NCBI RefSeq assembly: GCF_017497975.1
Contig: NZ_JAGDEL010000015.1
Location: forward strand, 62,001-126,000
DNA from: Metabacillus bambusae
GTDB lineage: Bacteria; Bacillota; Bacilli; Bacillales; Bacillaceae
Length of the DNA stretch: 64,000 nucleotides
Direction of reading: 5' to 3'
Position 1 is the stretch's first letter; the number at the start of each line of letters is the position of its first letter. The notes below the pieces were generated by a model. That model ran no database searches and was not told the DNA's origin. It saw only the letters and a list, made by a program, of their open reading frames with translations. Below, in pieces: positions 17,307 to 28,179 of this stretch. The translations under genes were made by a program, and so were the position numbers.

Positions 17307-18209
17307 ATGAGTAATCAAGATATTAGTTGGGGCATTGCTCCTATTGGCTGGCGAAATGATGATATTCCAGAAATCGGCAAGGAAAATACATTGTCACACC
17401 TATTAAGCGATATCGTTGTTGCTGGATTTCAAGGGACTGAAGTTGGTGGTTTCTTTCCTGAAGCAAAGGTGTTAAATAAAGAGCTCAAGCTTCGAAATTT
17501 ACGTATAGCTGGTCAATGGTTTAGTAGTTTCCTTATCCGTGATGGCCTTGAAGAGGTAGCCAAAGAATTTCATAAACATTGTGCTTATTTACAAGAAGTG
17601 AATGCAGATGTAGCAGTTGTATCTGAACAAACATACAGCATTCAAGGTACAGATAAGAATGTCTTCACTGAAAAGCCAACCTTCACTGATGAGGAATGGA
17701 GCGTATTGTGCCGGGGACTAAATGAACTTGGGAAAATCGCTGAACAATATGATTTAAAATTAGTCTTTCATCACCATATGGGTACTGGTGTTCAAACAAA
17801 AGAGGAAATCGATCGCCTTATGGAACATACAGATCCAAAATATGTACATTTACTTTATGATACAGGTCATATTTACGTGTCTGATGGTGATTACACATCT
17901 TTATTAAATAAGCACATCAATCGCATCAAACACGTTCATTTTAAAGATGTGAGAGCAAATATCTTAAAACAATGTGAGGATAATGGTCATTCCTTTTTAC
18001 AATCATTTTTAAATGGCATGTTTACAGTGCCAGGTGATGGATGTATCGACTTTACAGAAGTATACCAACTTTTACTGGATTACAACTATCAAGGATGGAT
18101 TGTGATTGAAGCGGAACAAGATCCATCTATCGCTCACCCATTGGAATATGCCTTAATAGCAAGAAAATATATAGATGAAAAAATACTTAAAAAAACAACT
18201 ATGGCGTAA
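17307..18209 (+). CDS. iolE: Myo-inosose-2 dehydratase IolE
   Basis: 300 residues; the ATG at 17307 lies six bases after AGGGTGA, while the ATG at 17301 touches it. TIM-barrel fold of the xylose-isomerase-like family, with the IolE opening [19 protein letters not shown] and metal ligands in [17 protein letters not shown] and HFKDVR. It removes water from 2-keto-myo-inositol (scyllo-inosose) to give the trihydroxycyclohexanedione used by IolD. It is followed within 50 bases by iolG. Confidence 0.93.
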   Translation: MSNQDISWGIAPIGWRNDDIPEIGKENTLSHLLSDIVVAGFQGTEVGGFFPEAKVLNKELKLRNLRIAGQWFSSFLIRDGLEEVAKEFHKHCAYLQEVNADVAVVSEQTYSIQGTDKNVFTEKPTFTDEEWSVLCRGLNELGKIAEQYDLKLVFHHHMGTGVQTKEEIDRLMEHTDPKYVHLLYDTGHIYVSDGDYTSLLNKHINRIKHVHFKDVRANILKQCEDNGHSFLQSFLNGMFTVPGDGCIDFTEVYQLLLDYNYQGWIVIEAEQDPSIAHPLEYALIARKYIDEKILKKTTMA

Positions 18210-18231
18210 TCAAAGAAATATAAACGAATAA

Positions 18232-19287
<1,056 letters not shown>

Positions 19288-19330
19288 AAATAAATGCTTA
19301 ATAAATTATCAAATCTGGGAGGGTATAAAT

Positions 19331-20182
19331 ATGAAATTATGTTTTAATGAAGCTACTACATTAGAAAATTCTAATCTTGCAAAGGACTTAGAATATTGCG
19401 AGAAACACGGCTATGATTATATTGAAATCCGTACGATGGATAAATTGCCAGAGTACTTAAAAGATCGCTCAATTGATGATTTGGCTAATTATTTTCAAAC
19501 TAATCATATTAAGCCTTTAGCGTTAAACGCTTTAGTTTTCTTCAATAATCGTGATGAAGCAGGATATAAGGATATTATTAATGAATATAAGAATATGTTG
19601 GAAGTTGCTAAAAAGATTGGAGCTCAATATGTTGTTGCGGTGCCATTAGTAACGGAAGAAAAAATCTTAAAAAAAGATATAAAAAATAGTTGTGTTGAAG
19701 TGTTAAAAGAGCTTTCTGATCTTGCGGAGCCATATGGAGTTAAAATAGCATTGGAGTTCGTTGGTCATCCACAATGTACAGTTAATACATTCGGCCAAGC
19801 ATACGATATTGTTGAAGCTGTAAATCGCGAAAATGTCGGATTAGTTTTTGATTGCTTTCATTTCCATGCGATGGGATCTGATTTTAAAGATCTTAATAAA
19901 GCTGATATCTCTAAAATCTTTATTTTGCATATTGATGATACAGAAGACTTTCCAATTGGCTTCTTAACTGATGAAGATAGAGTGTGGCCAGGTTTAGGTG
20001 CAATTGATTTAGATCGTATTCTTTCAATATTGAAAGAAAAAGGGTATTCAGGGGCTGTTTCAGTTGAATTATTCAGACCAGAATATTATAAGTTAGACGC
20101 TGAAGAAGCAATTAAAACTGCTAAAGAGACAACACTTGAAGTTGTTTCGAAGCATTATGATCTTGGGATAGCTGCTAAATAA
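19331..20182 (+). CDS. iolI: Inosose isomerase IolI
   Basis: 283 residues. The N-terminus [15 protein letters not shown] and the segments [34 protein letters not shown] and [22 protein letters not shown] are essentially those of B. subtilis IolI. TIM barrel of the xylose-isomerase-like family with metal ligands Glu, Asp, His and Glu in those motifs. It interconverts 2-keto-myo-inositol and 1-keto-D-chiro-inositol, allowing chiro-inositol use. GGGAGGG precedes the ATG. It lies 43 bases after iolG. Confidence 0.93.
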   Translation: MKLCFNEATTLENSNLAKDLEYCEKHGYDYIEIRTMDKLPEYLKDRSIDDLANYFQTNHIKPLALNALVFFNNRDEAGYKDIINEYKNMLEVAKKIGAQYVVAVPLVTEEKILKKDIKNSCVEVLKELSDLAEPYGVKIALEFVGHPQCTVNTFGQAYDIVEAVNRENVGLVFDCFHFHAMGSDFKDLNKADISKIFILHIDDTEDFPIGFLTDEDRVWPGLGAIDLDRILSILKEKGYSGAVSVELFRPEYYKLDAEEAIKTAKETTLEVVSKHYDLGIAAK

Positions 20183-20252
20183 ATTTCTTTCATTTTTAAT
20201 GGTGGAAGAATTACTCCATCCACGGAATTTTGTAAGTAGAGAGGTGATTAAC

Positions 20253-21134
20253 GTGACATTAGTTTCTATGAAAGAAATGCTCCTGAAAGCAAAAGAAGGT
20301 AAATATGCAGTAGGACAATTTAACATAAATAGCTTACAGTGGGCACAAGCAATCTTACAAGCTGCTGAAGAAGAAGGTGCACCTGTTATTGTTGCCGCTT
20401 CTGATAGACTTATTGATTACCTAGGTGGGTTCAAAACAGTTGCTGCAATGGTAAAAGCACTTGTGGAAGAAATGTCCATTACAGTTCCAGTTGCTTTACA
20501 TTTAGATCATGGCATGAGCTTTGATCGATGTAAGCAGGCAATTGATGCTGGATTTACGTCAGTTATGATTGATGGATCTCATTACTCTATTGACGAGAAT
20601 ATTGCAATGACCAAACAAGTTGTTGACTATGCAATTTCTAAACAAGTATCTGTTGAAGCGGAAGTAGGTACTGTGGGTGGTATGGAAGATGGACTTGTTG
20701 GTGGAGTGAACTATGCTGATCCTAACGAATGTTTACGTATCGTTCAAGAAGCGGGAATAGACGCATTGGCGGCAGCGCTTGGATCTGTTCATGGGCCATA
20801 TCAAGGTGAGCCAAAGCTTGGCTTCGATGAAATGAAACAGATTTCAGAATTGACAGGCATACCACTTGTACTCCATGGCGGTTCTGGTATCCCTGATTAT
20901 CAAATAAAGCAAGCAATTGAATTAGGTCACGCTAAAATCAATGTTAACACCGAATGCTTACAAGCATGGACACAAGCTGTTCGGGATAGATTGAGTAATG
21001 ATAGCGAAGTTTATGACCATCGGGCGATAACTACACCGGGCAAAGAAGCGATTATTGCAACAGTCAAAGGTAAGATTAGTGAATTTAATGCAACAAATAA
21101 AGCAAGGGAATTTAGTGTGAGTAATAAAGGATAA
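20253..21134 (+). CDS. iolJ: 6-phospho-5-dehydro-2-deoxy-D-gluconate aldolase IolJ
   Basis: 293 residues from the GTG at 20253 (GAGGTG six bases upstream). Class II fructose-bisphosphate-aldolase fold: zinc ligands in LHLDHGMSF (about 85-93) and VLHGGSGIP (about 206-214), catalytic Asp in HLDHG, and the phosphate-binding loop KINVNTE. It cleaves 2-deoxy-5-keto-gluconate 6-phosphate into dihydroxyacetone phosphate and malonate semialdehyde. It is the last gene of the operon, followed by a terminator. Confidence 0.92.
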   Translation: MTLVSMKEMLLKAKEGKYAVGQFNINSLQWAQAILQAAEEEGAPVIVAASDRLIDYLGGFKTVAAMVKALVEEMSITVPVALHLDHGMSFDRCKQAIDAGFTSVMIDGSHYSIDENIAMTKQVVDYAISKQVSVEAEVGTVGGMEDGLVGGVNYADPNECLRIVQEAGIDALAAALGSVHGPYQGEPKLGFDEMKQISELTGIPLVLHGGSGIPDYQIKQAIELGHAKINVNTECLQAWTQAVRDRLSNDSEVYDHRAITTPGKEAIIATVKGKISEFNATNKAREFSVSNKG

Positions 21135-21137
21135 AAA

Positions 21138-21175
21138 AGGGGCTATCTTATTTATGAATAAGATAGCTCTTTGCT
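21138..21175 (+). terminator. Terminator of the iol operon
   Basis: GCTATCTTAT and ATAAGATAGC form a ten-pair stem with a six-base loop, extended by flanking G-C/T pairs, followed by CTCTTTGCTTT. The T-run is modest, so some readthrough into the regulator gene is possible. Confidence 0.7.
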
Positions 21176-21208
21176 TTGCGAAAGGCATATAAAATAGTAT
21201 AATTAGTA

Positions 21209-21222
21209 TGAAAACGATTTAG
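21209..21222. promoter_or_regulatory. Operator at the first LacI-type regulator gene
   Basis: TGAAAACGATTTAG lies six bases after a -10 TATAAT (21198-21203; weak -35 TTTGCG 17 bp upstream), that is across the probable transcription start. It resembles the cre/ATCGAT operator family, so autoregulation is likely. Confidence 0.5.
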
Positions 21223-21297
21223 ATATATTTTTTCACAAGTTAGATTGTTATGTTTCCACTACATCGTTTTTAAGTAAAGGTGAGTGAATAGAAGATT

Positions 21298-22317
21298 ATG
21301 AAAATGAGCGATGTGGCTAAATTAGCAAATGTATCGCCTGCAACAGTATCTAGAGTCCTTAGTAATCCAGAATTAGTAAGCAAGGAAACGAGACAAAAGG
21401 TCTTAGATGTCATAAATGAAGTCAATTACAAACCCCATATTGTTGCTAGGCAATTTAGAACGAAGGAAACAAAGATTATCCTTGTTGTTGTCCCAGATAT
21501 CACAAGCGCTTTCTTTTCAAAGGTGCTGCGTGGGATTGAACATGTAGCCGTTAACAATGGATATCAGGTAATTTTAGGGGATACAGAAAATGATATTGAA
21601 AGAGAAAAGGAATATATTAATTTATTACTACAAAAGCAAGCAGATGGAATGGTTCTTTTAACAGCTAGGCTTAATAAAACAAAACTAGAAGAGATTTCTG
21701 AGCATTTTCCAATGGTACTTGCTTGTGAGTACATGGATGGATTAAATGTTCCGACAGTATCAATAGATAATATTAGTAGTGCAAGGAAGGCAACTGAACA
21801 TTTAATCAAGCTAGGCCATACGAAGATTGCACATATTACGGGTCCAATTAATGTTATATTGAGCCGAGATCGGATGAGGGGTTATCAGCAAGCGATGATG
21901 AGCCATGATTTAGATATTGACTCAGCATACATTCAAGAAGGCGATTTTAGCTTTGAATCAGGTTATAATCAAACACTAAAATTACTAGCATTAGAAAACC
22001 CGCCAACAGCAGTTTTTGCTTTTAATGATGAGATGGCTATGGGAGCAATTAAAGCTGCAAAGGATAGTGGTCTGAAAGCTCCAGAGGATTTAGCGGTGGT
22101 GGGCTTTGATAATGTTAAAATGTCATCTGTCATAGAACCCAATTTAACCACGATTAACCAGCCTAAGTATGAAATAGGTAAAAAGGCAATGGAGTTATTG
22201 CTAAAATTAATAAATGGGGAATCTATAAATAAGAAAAAGTTTGTCATGAAGGATGAATTGATTATTAGGGAATCCTGTGGCTCTATTCTTGATATGAAGG
22301 AACAAACAAAAATATAG
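21298..22317 (+). CDS. LacI/GalR-family transcriptional regulator (copy 1)
   Basis: 339 residues. The helix-turn-helix MSDVAKLANVSPATVSRVLSN with hinge YKPHIVARQFR (residues 3-57) is followed by a periplasmic-binding-protein-like sensor with DNISSARKATEHLIKLGH and AFNDEMAMGAI. It is nearly the same protein as the next gene, differing at scattered positions and at the C-terminal tail. Its place inside the iol cluster points to a LacI-type iol repressor comparable to IolQ of Geobacillus kaustophilus, in addition to IolR. The RBS-like AAGGTGAG lies 13 bases upstream of the ATG, unusually far. Effector unknown. Confidence 0.85.
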   Translation: MKMSDVAKLANVSPATVSRVLSNPELVSKETRQKVLDVINEVNYKPHIVARQFRTKETKIILVVVPDITSAFFSKVLRGIEHVAVNNGYQVILGDTENDIEREKEYINLLLQKQADGMVLLTARLNKTKLEEISEHFPMVLACEYMDGLNVPTVSIDNISSARKATEHLIKLGHTKIAHITGPINVILSRDRMRGYQQAMMSHDLDIDSAYIQEGDFSFESGYNQTLKLLALENPPTAVFAFNDEMAMGAIKAAKDSGLKAPEDLAVVGFDNVKMSSVIEPNLTTINQPKYEIGKKAMELLLKLINGESINKKKFVMKDELIIRESCGSILDMKEQTKI

Positions 22318-22373
22318 ACCATGAGGTGTTGAAGCAGTATGTGTTTCTTCTGCCTCATGGTTTATTATTTTTT
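22318..22373 (+). terminator. Terminator after regulator copy 1
   Basis: ACCATGAGG (22318-22326) pairs with CCTCATGGT (22353-22361) around a 26-base loop holding a smaller GAAG/CTTC stem; TTATTATTTTTTT follows. Confidence 0.75.
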
Positions 22374-22477
22374 TCTTTACTTTACTTAACGAATTAATTA
22401 CTACTGATAATAAATAGTCTTAAATTAGAAAGTTAATTCAGCTAAATTGCTCTAGCATAATGTATTAACTTATTAAA

Positions 22478-22598
22478 GTAATCGTTTACAAGGAATTGTG
22501 AATCATATAAAATGAATAATGACGATACAAAATATTTGTTACTCTTATATTAGTATGTAGATGCAGGCAAACTGTACCTACGAATGAAATCGTTTACA
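22478..22598 (+). promoter_or_regulatory. Promoter and two operators of regulator copy 2
   Basis: -35 TTTACA (22485-22490), 17-bp spacer and -10 TAAAAT (22508-22513). The operator-like GTAATCGTTTACA (22478-22490) covers the -35, and TGAAATCGTTTACA (22585-22598) lies in the leader. Both resemble the palindromes before iolB and iolA, suggesting autoregulation and/or CcpA control. The rest of the 324-base gap holds the terminator of copy 1. Confidence 0.6.
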
Positions 22599-22641
22599 GT
22601 GTTGTAAGTATACATTTAATGAAGGTGAGCGATATGAAAAT

Positions 22642-23664
22642 ATGAAAATGAGTGATGTGGCAAAATTAGCAAATGTATCGCCTGCAACAGTTTCCAGAGT
22701 CCTTTCTCATCCAGAGCTGGTAAGTACAGAAACAAGACAAAAGGTCTTAGATGTCATTAATCAAGTGAATTACAAGCCTCATATTGTTGCGAGACAATTT
22801 AGAACAAAGGAAACAAAGATCATTCTAGTTGTTGTTCCAGATATCACAAGTGCTTTCTTTTCAAAAGTGCTGCGTGGGATCGAGCATGTAGCTGTTAACC
22901 ATGGATATCAAGTTATTTTAGGCGATACTGAAAATGATATTGAAAGAGAGAAGGAGTATATTAATTTATTGCTACAAAAGCAAGCAGACGGAATGGTTCT
23001 TTTAACAGCGAGACTTAATAAAGCAAACCTAGAAGAGATATCAAATCATTTTCCAATGGTACTTGCATGTGAATACATTGATGGATTAAATATTCCTACT
23101 GTATCAATTGATAACATTAGTAGTGCAAGAAAAGCAACTGAACATTTAATTAAACTAGGTCATACGAAAATTGCGCATATTACAGGTACTATAAATGTGA
23201 TATTAAGCAGAGATCGAATGAGAGGGTACCAACAAGCGATGATGAGCCATGATTTAGATATTGACTCAGCATACATCCAGGAAGGTGATTTTAGTTTTGA
23301 ATCTGGTTATAATCAGATGCTAAAATTATTAGCACTAGAAAACCCGCCAACAGCAGTTTTTGCCTTTAACGATGATATGGCAATGGGGGCAATTAAGGCT
23401 GTGAAAGACAGTGGTCTAAAATGTCCAGAGGACCTAGCGGTGGTGGGCTTTGACAATATTAAAATGTCATCTTTCCATGAGCCTAAATTAACAACAATAG
23501 ATCAACCCAAATACGAAATTGGTAAAAAGGCAATGGAGATGTTGATTAAATTAATAAATAAGGAATCAATCCACAAGAAAAAAATTGTCATGAAGGATGA
23601 ATTAATTATCAGAGAGTCCTGTAGTTCTGAATCAAAAGTTAGAGAATCGTTAGAGGTCATATAA
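22642..23664 (+). CDS. LacI/GalR-family transcriptional regulator (copy 2)
   Basis: 340 residues, a tandem paralogue of the preceding gene with about nine in ten residues the same, including an identical helix-turn-helix recognition region (NVSPATVSRVLS) and hinge. Differences cluster near the C-terminus (for example KMSSFHEPKLTTIDQ against KMSSVIEPNLTTINQ) and in the last 12 residues. Identical DNA-binding heads imply the same operators; differences in the sensor domain could give different inducers. As in copy 1 the AAGGTGAG sits unusually far (15 bases) upstream of the ATG; an intervening ATG at 22634 leads to a stop after two codons. Confidence 0.85.
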   Translation: MKMSDVAKLANVSPATVSRVLSHPELVSTETRQKVLDVINQVNYKPHIVARQFRTKETKIILVVVPDITSAFFSKVLRGIEHVAVNHGYQVILGDTENDIEREKEYINLLLQKQADGMVLLTARLNKANLEEISNHFPMVLACEYIDGLNIPTVSIDNISSARKATEHLIKLGHTKIAHITGTINVILSRDRMRGYQQAMMSHDLDIDSAYIQEGDFSFESGYNQMLKLLALENPPTAVFAFNDDMAMGAIKAVKDSGLKCPEDLAVVGFDNIKMSSFHEPKLTTIDQPKYEIGKKAMEMLIKLINKESIHKKKIVMKDELIIRESCSSESKVRESLEVI

Positions 23665-23730
23665 CATGATCCAATTTCAGATAGACGTTTACTAATTGAA
23701 CTTAAAGTGAATCAACGCATGATTGTTCAT

Positions 23731-23744
23731 TGAAATCGATTTCT
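23731..23744. promoter_or_regulatory. ATCGAT operator upstream of iolA
   Basis: TGAAATCGATTTCT lies 187 bases before the iolA promoter and 264 bases from the second iolA operator (23995-24008), a spacing that would permit DNA looping. The rest of 23665-23923 shows no gene. Confidence 0.5.
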
Positions 23745-23923
23745 GTATTAATCAATTGGAGAATCAAAAGGGATAGACAACTTACTTTAGTAGAGCTTCA
23801 TATGAAATGAACTCTGTTTTAATGGTAATCTGTTCAGTTAAACACTAAAAAATGCACATATATCTTGATTTCTTGCCGTTATCTACAAAAAAATAAAAAT
23901 TAATAAAAAGAAAAAAATAACGA

Positions 23924-23960
23924 AAAAAGCGTTTACAAAAGTAAAAGAATGAGATAAAAT
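23924..23960 (+). promoter_or_regulatory. iolA promoter with cre site
   Basis: -35 TTTACA (23932-23937), 17-bp spacer, -10 TAAAAT (23955-23960). The cre-like AAAAAGCGTTTACA (23924-23937) overlaps the -35, the same 14 bases found at the glpF promoter (32258-32271). Confidence 0.7.
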
Positions 23961-23994
23961 GGGTCTTGTAAGTAAGTGAAATATTCTTTTTGAC

Positions 23995-24008
23995 TGAAAT
24001 CGATTACA
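23995..24008. promoter_or_regulatory. ATCGAT operator in the iolA leader
   Basis: TGAAATCGATTACA lies 35 bases downstream of the iolA -10. With its flanks it repeats the inverted operator before iolB over 18 bases, tying the two transcription units to one regulator. Confidence 0.65.
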
Positions 24009-24163
24009 TTGGATTTTATCAAACTATTGTATTGCGTGAGTTATGATCTACCTCAATGTCATTTGTATAAGTTAAGTAGAAAAATAACTTGATAGGATAA
24101 TGACAGAATTAATGAGGGGTAGCATGTAGTAATAGAAATTAAAAAATGAGAGGAGTCATTATT

Positions 24164-25624
24164 ATGTCAAACACAGTGACAGTACAAAACCTTAAAAACT
24201 ATATCGGTGGGCAATGGGTAGAAGCAACATCTGGAAAAACAGAGGTTGTTCCAAATCCAGCAACAGGTGAAACACTTGCACATGTACCTCTTTCAAGCCG
24301 TGAAGATGTAGATAAAGCGGTAGAAGTAGCAGCAGAAGCATTCAAGACTTGGAGTAAAACTGCAGTTCCTCGCAGAGCACGTATTCTTTTTAAATACCAA
24401 CAATTACTAGTAGAAAATTGGGATGAATTAGCTCGCTTAGTAACACTTGAAAATGGAAAAAGTTACAACGAAGCATACGGTGAAGTTTTACGTGGAATTG
24501 AATGTGTTGAGTTTGCAGCAGGAGCTCCTACATTAATGATGGGAAAACAGCTTCCAGATATCGCGACAAATGTAGAGTCTGGGATGTACCGCTATCCAGT
24601 TGGAGTAGTTGGCGGAATCACACCTTTTAACTTCCCAATGATGGTACCATGCTGGATGTTCCCGTTAGCGATTGTATGTGGAAATACATTTGTGCTTAAG
24701 CCATCAGAGCGTACACCGTTGCTTGCGAATCGCCTAGCCGAATTGTTTACAGAAGCTGGACTGCCTGAAGGTGTTTTAAATATTGTACATGGTGCACATG
24801 ACGTAGTTAATGGCTTGCTTGAGCATTCTAAAGTGAAAGCAATCTCATTTGTAGGTTCTCAGCCAGTTGCTGAATATGTGTATAAAACTGCTTCAAATTA
24901 TGGTAAGCGTGTTCAAGCTCTAGCAGGAGCAAAAAACCACTCGATCGTTATGCCGGATGCGGATTTAGATGGAGCTGTTAACCAAATTATCGGCGCAGCT
25001 TATGGATCAGCAGGTGAAAGATGTATGGCGGCAGCAGTTGTTGTTACTGTTGGAGAAGTAGCGGAACCATTCATGGAGAAGTTAGTTGAAGCTGTAGATA
25101 ACATTACAATTGGAAATGGAATGGATGAAGGTGTATTCCTTGGTCCTGTCATTCGTGATTCTCATAAGGAAAAAACAGAAAAATACATTGAAATCGGGGA
25201 AAAAGAAGGTGCTACATTAGTACGTGATGGACGTAAAGATGTAGCAGCTGCTGGTAATGGATATTTTGTCGGTCCAACGATTTTCGATCATGTCAAAACA
25301 GAGATGACAATTTGGAAAGAAGAAATCTTTGCTCCAGTACTATCAGTTGTTCGAGTAAATACACTAGATGAAGCGATTGCTTTGACGAATGAATCAGACT
25401 TTGCGAACGGGGCATGTATTTATACAGCAAGCGGAAGTAATGTTCGTAAGTTCCGTGAAGATATCGATGCAGGAATGCTCGGCGTTAATTTAGGAGTTCC
25501 AGCTCCTATGGCATTCTTCCCATTCTCTGGCTGGAAAAAATCGTTCTATGGTGATCTTCATGCTAATGGTACAGATGGAGTTGAGTTCTATACACGCAAG
25601 AAAATGGTAACCGCTCGTTGGTAA
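24164..25624 (+). CDS. iolA: Methylmalonate/malonate-semialdehyde dehydrogenase (acylating) IolA
   Basis: 486 residues from the ATG at 24164 (AGGAG upstream). CoA-dependent aldehyde dehydrogenase: NAD-binding region [17 protein letters not shown] (about 148-164), [12 protein letters not shown], and the catalytic cysteine in [11 protein letters not shown] (about 280-290). It converts malonate semialdehyde from IolJ to acetyl-CoA and CO2, and also acts on methylmalonate semialdehyde from valine or thymine breakdown (hence the alternative name mmsA). Separated from the main iol operon and driven by its own cre- and operator-bearing promoter; a terminator follows. Confidence 0.93.
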   Translation: MSNTVTVQNLKNYIGGQWVEATSGKTEVVPNPATGETLAHVPLSSREDVDKAVEVAAEAFKTWSKTAVPRRARILFKYQQLLVENWDELARLVTLENGKSYNEAYGEVLRGIECVEFAAGAPTLMMGKQLPDIATNVESGMYRYPVGVVGGITPFNFPMMVPCWMFPLAIVCGNTFVLKPSERTPLLANRLAELFTEAGLPEGVLNIVHGAHDVVNGLLEHSKVKAISFVGSQPVAEYVYKTASNYGKRVQALAGAKNHSIVMPDADLDGAVNQIIGAAYGSAGERCMAAAVVVTVGEVAEPFMEKLVEAVDNITIGNGMDEGVFLGPVIRDSHKEKTEKYIEIGEKEGATLVRDGRKDVAAAGNGYFVGPTIFDHVKTEMTIWKEEIFAPVLSVVRVNTLDEAIALTNESDFANGACIYTASGSNVRKFREDIDAGMLGVNLGVPAPMAFFPFSGWKKSFYGDLHANGTDGVEFYTRKKMVTARW

Positions 25625-25632
25625 TTTTTCTG

Positions 25633-25668
25633 AAGGTACCGAGGCTTATAAACCTGGTACCTTTCTTC
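25633..25668 (+). terminator. Terminator after iolA
   Basis: AAGGTACC pairs with GGTACCTT, with an extra GG/CC inner pair, followed by TCTTCT. It is a moderate terminator; the MFS gene starts 22 bases beyond. Confidence 0.6.
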
Positions 25669-25690
25669 TAAGAAAACATGGAGTGGTAAT

Positions 25691-26887
25691 TTGAGTTCTC
25701 TTTATTCCGTTAGAGATAAATATATTTTTTTAATTGTTTCTTTTGCGCTTTGGTTCTCGCATTTTATTTACCTTCCTATTTTGACTCCTTATATAGAAAC
25801 GATGGGAGGTAAATATACATTTATAGGAATTGTTCTAAGCAGCTATGGACTCATGCAATTTTTATTTAGGCTTCCCATTGGGATTTATTCTGATCTTTTT
25901 AGACTAAGAAGGCCGTTTATAGTAGCAGGGATGCTGATAAGTACAACTAGTTGTTTAGTATTTGCATTAACAGATAGCTTAGGATGGGTACTTATAGCCC
26001 GTTCTCTTGCAGGTATTGCAGCAGCAACATGGGTTGTTTTTACTGTATTATATTCTAGTTATTTTGTTGATCGTGAAGTTCATCAAGCAATGAGCAGCAT
26101 TTCCTTTGTTGTTGTTTTAGCGCAACTCATAGGTATGAGCCTAAGCGGTTTTATCGTAAATGAATGGGGATGGCGTGCTCCATTCTGGGTAGGTGGAATT
26201 ACTAGTATTATGGCTGCCATACTTTTTCTCTTCATTTATGAGGAAAAAGAAGGGAAAGCGAGCGTGCCAGTAAAAGTTAAAGACCTTACATCGGTCATAA
26301 AAGAACCAATGCTACTAAAAGTTTCTATGTTGTCTATTTTGGCCCATAGTATTATTTTTACTACGATGTTTGGTTTCATCCCTGCCTATGCCTTAAAAAT
26401 TGGTCTTCACACTAGTGATATTAGTTTAATTGTGTTTGCATTTATGATTCCTCATGCTATAGCGACACTTTTTATGGGGAAAGTTATTGTACCACTGTTA
26501 GGTAAATGGAAGTCTTTAAATATTGCTTTTCTTGCATCATCATTTTTTACGCTTTTAACACCTTTTATGGAATCAAAAGGATTGCTAATGATCATTCAAG
26601 GCTTTAATGGATTTTCTCTCGGAATACTATTTCCACTCCTGTTAGGATTAGCTATTGAATCAATTTCACATGAAAAAAGAGCGACAGCTATGGGTGTATA
26701 TCAAGCATTATATGCACTTGGTATGTTTTCAGGACCTTTTATAGCAGGTGTTTTAAATTCAGGTTTTGGAATTACTGCAGGATTTTATTTTACTGGTATA
26801 TTAGGATTAATAGCTAGCATTTTAGTTATTACTTGGAGTAGAAAAGAAGCTATTGCGCTTAAAGAGCATTGTAATATTAGCAGTTGA
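25691..26887 (+). CDS. MFS transporter in the inositol cluster
   Basis: 398 residues from a TTG preceded by GGAGTGG. Twelve membrane segments. The MFS loop motif after segment 2 is FRLPIGIYSDLFRLRRPFIVAG, and WGWRAPFWVGG lies before segment 6. It is a generic drug:H+ antiporter-1-like MFS sequence rather than a sugar porter, so it is not simply IolF. The substrate cannot be read from sequence. Context, between iolA and iolH, suggests inositol, a derivative, or efflux of an overflow intermediate. Confidence 0.8.
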   Translation: MSSLYSVRDKYIFLIVSFALWFSHFIYLPILTPYIETMGGKYTFIGIVLSSYGLMQFLFRLPIGIYSDLFRLRRPFIVAGMLISTTSCLVFALTDSLGWVLIARSLAGIAAATWVVFTVLYSSYFVDREVHQAMSSISFVVVLAQLIGMSLSGFIVNEWGWRAPFWVGGITSIMAAILFLFIYEEKEGKASVPVKVKDLTSVIKEPMLLKVSMLSILAHSIIFTTMFGFIPAYALKIGLHTSDISLIVFAFMIPHAIATLFMGKVIVPLLGKWKSLNIAFLASSFFTLLTPFMESKGLLMIIQGFNGFSLGILFPLLLGLAIESISHEKRATAMGVYQALYALGMFSGPFIAGVLNSGFGITAGFYFTGILGLIASILVITWSRKEAIALKEHCNISS

Positions 26888-26947
26888 AGTGAATATTTTT
26901 AGTTAATTCCTATATAATTTGTTAATTTTATAGGAGGATTGAAAACA

Positions 26948-27007
26948 ATGAAAATAGCTTTAGATCCATATATGTATAGACACTTACCAATTCCAAAAAT
27001 GGTATGA
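26948..27007 (+). pseudogene. iolH-like stub (19 codons)
   Basis: A perfect ribosome site (ATAGGAGGATTGAAAACA) leads into ATG and 19 codons, MKIALDPYMYRHLPIPKMV, ending in TGA. The peptide is the characteristic IolH N-terminus (compare [12 protein letters not shown] of the intact gene starting at 27125). The rest of the gene is missing: the 117 bases before the next start do not continue the homology. It is best read as the 5' remnant of a deleted or recombined iolH copy. Confidence 0.7.
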
Positions 27008-27124
27008 GAATCTAACTTTTTATTTCGTTGCAAAACTAACATAAACATTCCAAATTGTATACTAAGATGAACATGCAGCAGATAACGGTTAAATCCAAAC
27101 AGCAAAAAAAAGGAGATGTTTAAA

Positions 27125-28006
27125 TTGCGTTTAGCATATGATCCGTCACATTATCGTGATAATACAAATTTAAAAGATACGATCGATGCAGTTGCTAGAT
27201 TAGGGTATGAATATGTAGAGTTTTCACCGCGTAAAGATTTTATTTGGTTTTATGAATATCCAAAGGTTGATAAGCAGCTGATAAAAGATTTAAAAAGATA
27301 TTGTTTAGATGCCGGCGTTAAAATCTCTTCTGTACTTCCTGTTCAACAATGGTCTTCACCCATTGAAGAAGAACGTCAAGCTGCAGTGAGAAATTGGAAA
27401 CGTTGTATTGAAATCACTTCTGAATTAGGAGTAGATTTAATGAACAGCGAATTTGCCGGGGATAAAAGCCGTCCGGTTGACAGTGAAGCTGCTTTTGTTA
27501 AATCAATGGAAGAGCTAATGCCACTTTTTGAAAAAGAGGGTATTAAACTTAATTTACAATCTCATCCTAACGATTTTATTGAGTTGAATACAGAAGCCAT
27601 TCGAATGATTCGTGCACTAGATAAAGATTGGATTAAGTTGGTATATTCTGTTGCACATGCTTTCTTTTATGATGATGGTGTTGGCGATGTAGAGAAACAC
27701 TTGGAAGAAGCGGGAGATTTACTTGCTCATGTTCTAATTGCCGATACTCTTAATCATAAAGCAGCATTTGGATTACGATATATTGTTAATCCTCCTAATG
27801 CAAACGTAACCATTCACCAGCATTTGAACCCTGGTGAAGGGGAAGTTAACTTTGAAGCACTATATCGGAAATTAAGAGAAATGAAATTTGACGGAATTGT
27901 AACAAATTCAGTATTCGCTTATCCTGATAAACCAGAATGGTCCAACGAATTAACGCTGAAATCCATTAAAGAGGGATTAAATATTAAAGAGGGATTAAAT
28001 ATTTAA
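27125..28006 (+). CDS. iolH: IolH-like sugar phosphate isomerase/epimerase
   Basis: 293 residues from the TTG at 27125, about nine bases after AAAGGAG; an ATG at 27116 touches that site. Xylose-isomerase-like TIM barrel with IolH-type motifs [44 protein letters not shown] and [13 protein letters not shown]; His and Glu residues there would bind a divalent metal. IolH belongs to the iol operon of B. subtilis, but its reaction is not firmly established. The last 12 residues are a perfect tandem duplication (KEGLNI twice). A terminator follows. Confidence 0.85.
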   Translation: MRLAYDPSHYRDNTNLKDTIDAVARLGYEYVEFSPRKDFIWFYEYPKVDKQLIKDLKRYCLDAGVKISSVLPVQQWSSPIEEERQAAVRNWKRCIEITSELGVDLMNSEFAGDKSRPVDSEAAFVKSMEELMPLFEKEGIKLNLQSHPNDFIELNTEAIRMIRALDKDWIKLVYSVAHAFFYDDGVGDVEKHLEEAGDLLAHVLIADTLNHKAAFGLRYIVNPPNANVTIHQHLNPGEGEVNFEALYRKLREMKFDGIVTNSVFAYPDKPEWSNELTLKSIKEGLNIKEGLNI

Positions 28007-28057
28007 TACGTGGATAAGGTAGCCGAGCTATCGATAAAAATATAATTGATTTAGATA

Positions 28058-28112
28058 AAGTGAAGTCAGACAGCTTATTTAGGCTTGTGTGGCTTCACTT
28101 TTTTATTTTTTT
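28058..28112 (+). terminator. Terminator after iolH
   Basis: AAGTGAAG (28058-28065) and CTTCACTT (28093-28100) form the base of an imperfect hairpin followed by TTTTATTTTTTT. It closes the inositol region. Confidence 0.8.
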
Positions 28113-28179
28113 AAATATAATGAGTATATAAACCTTTAATATTCTAATAAAGGTGAAAAATATATTGGAGATTTACTTA

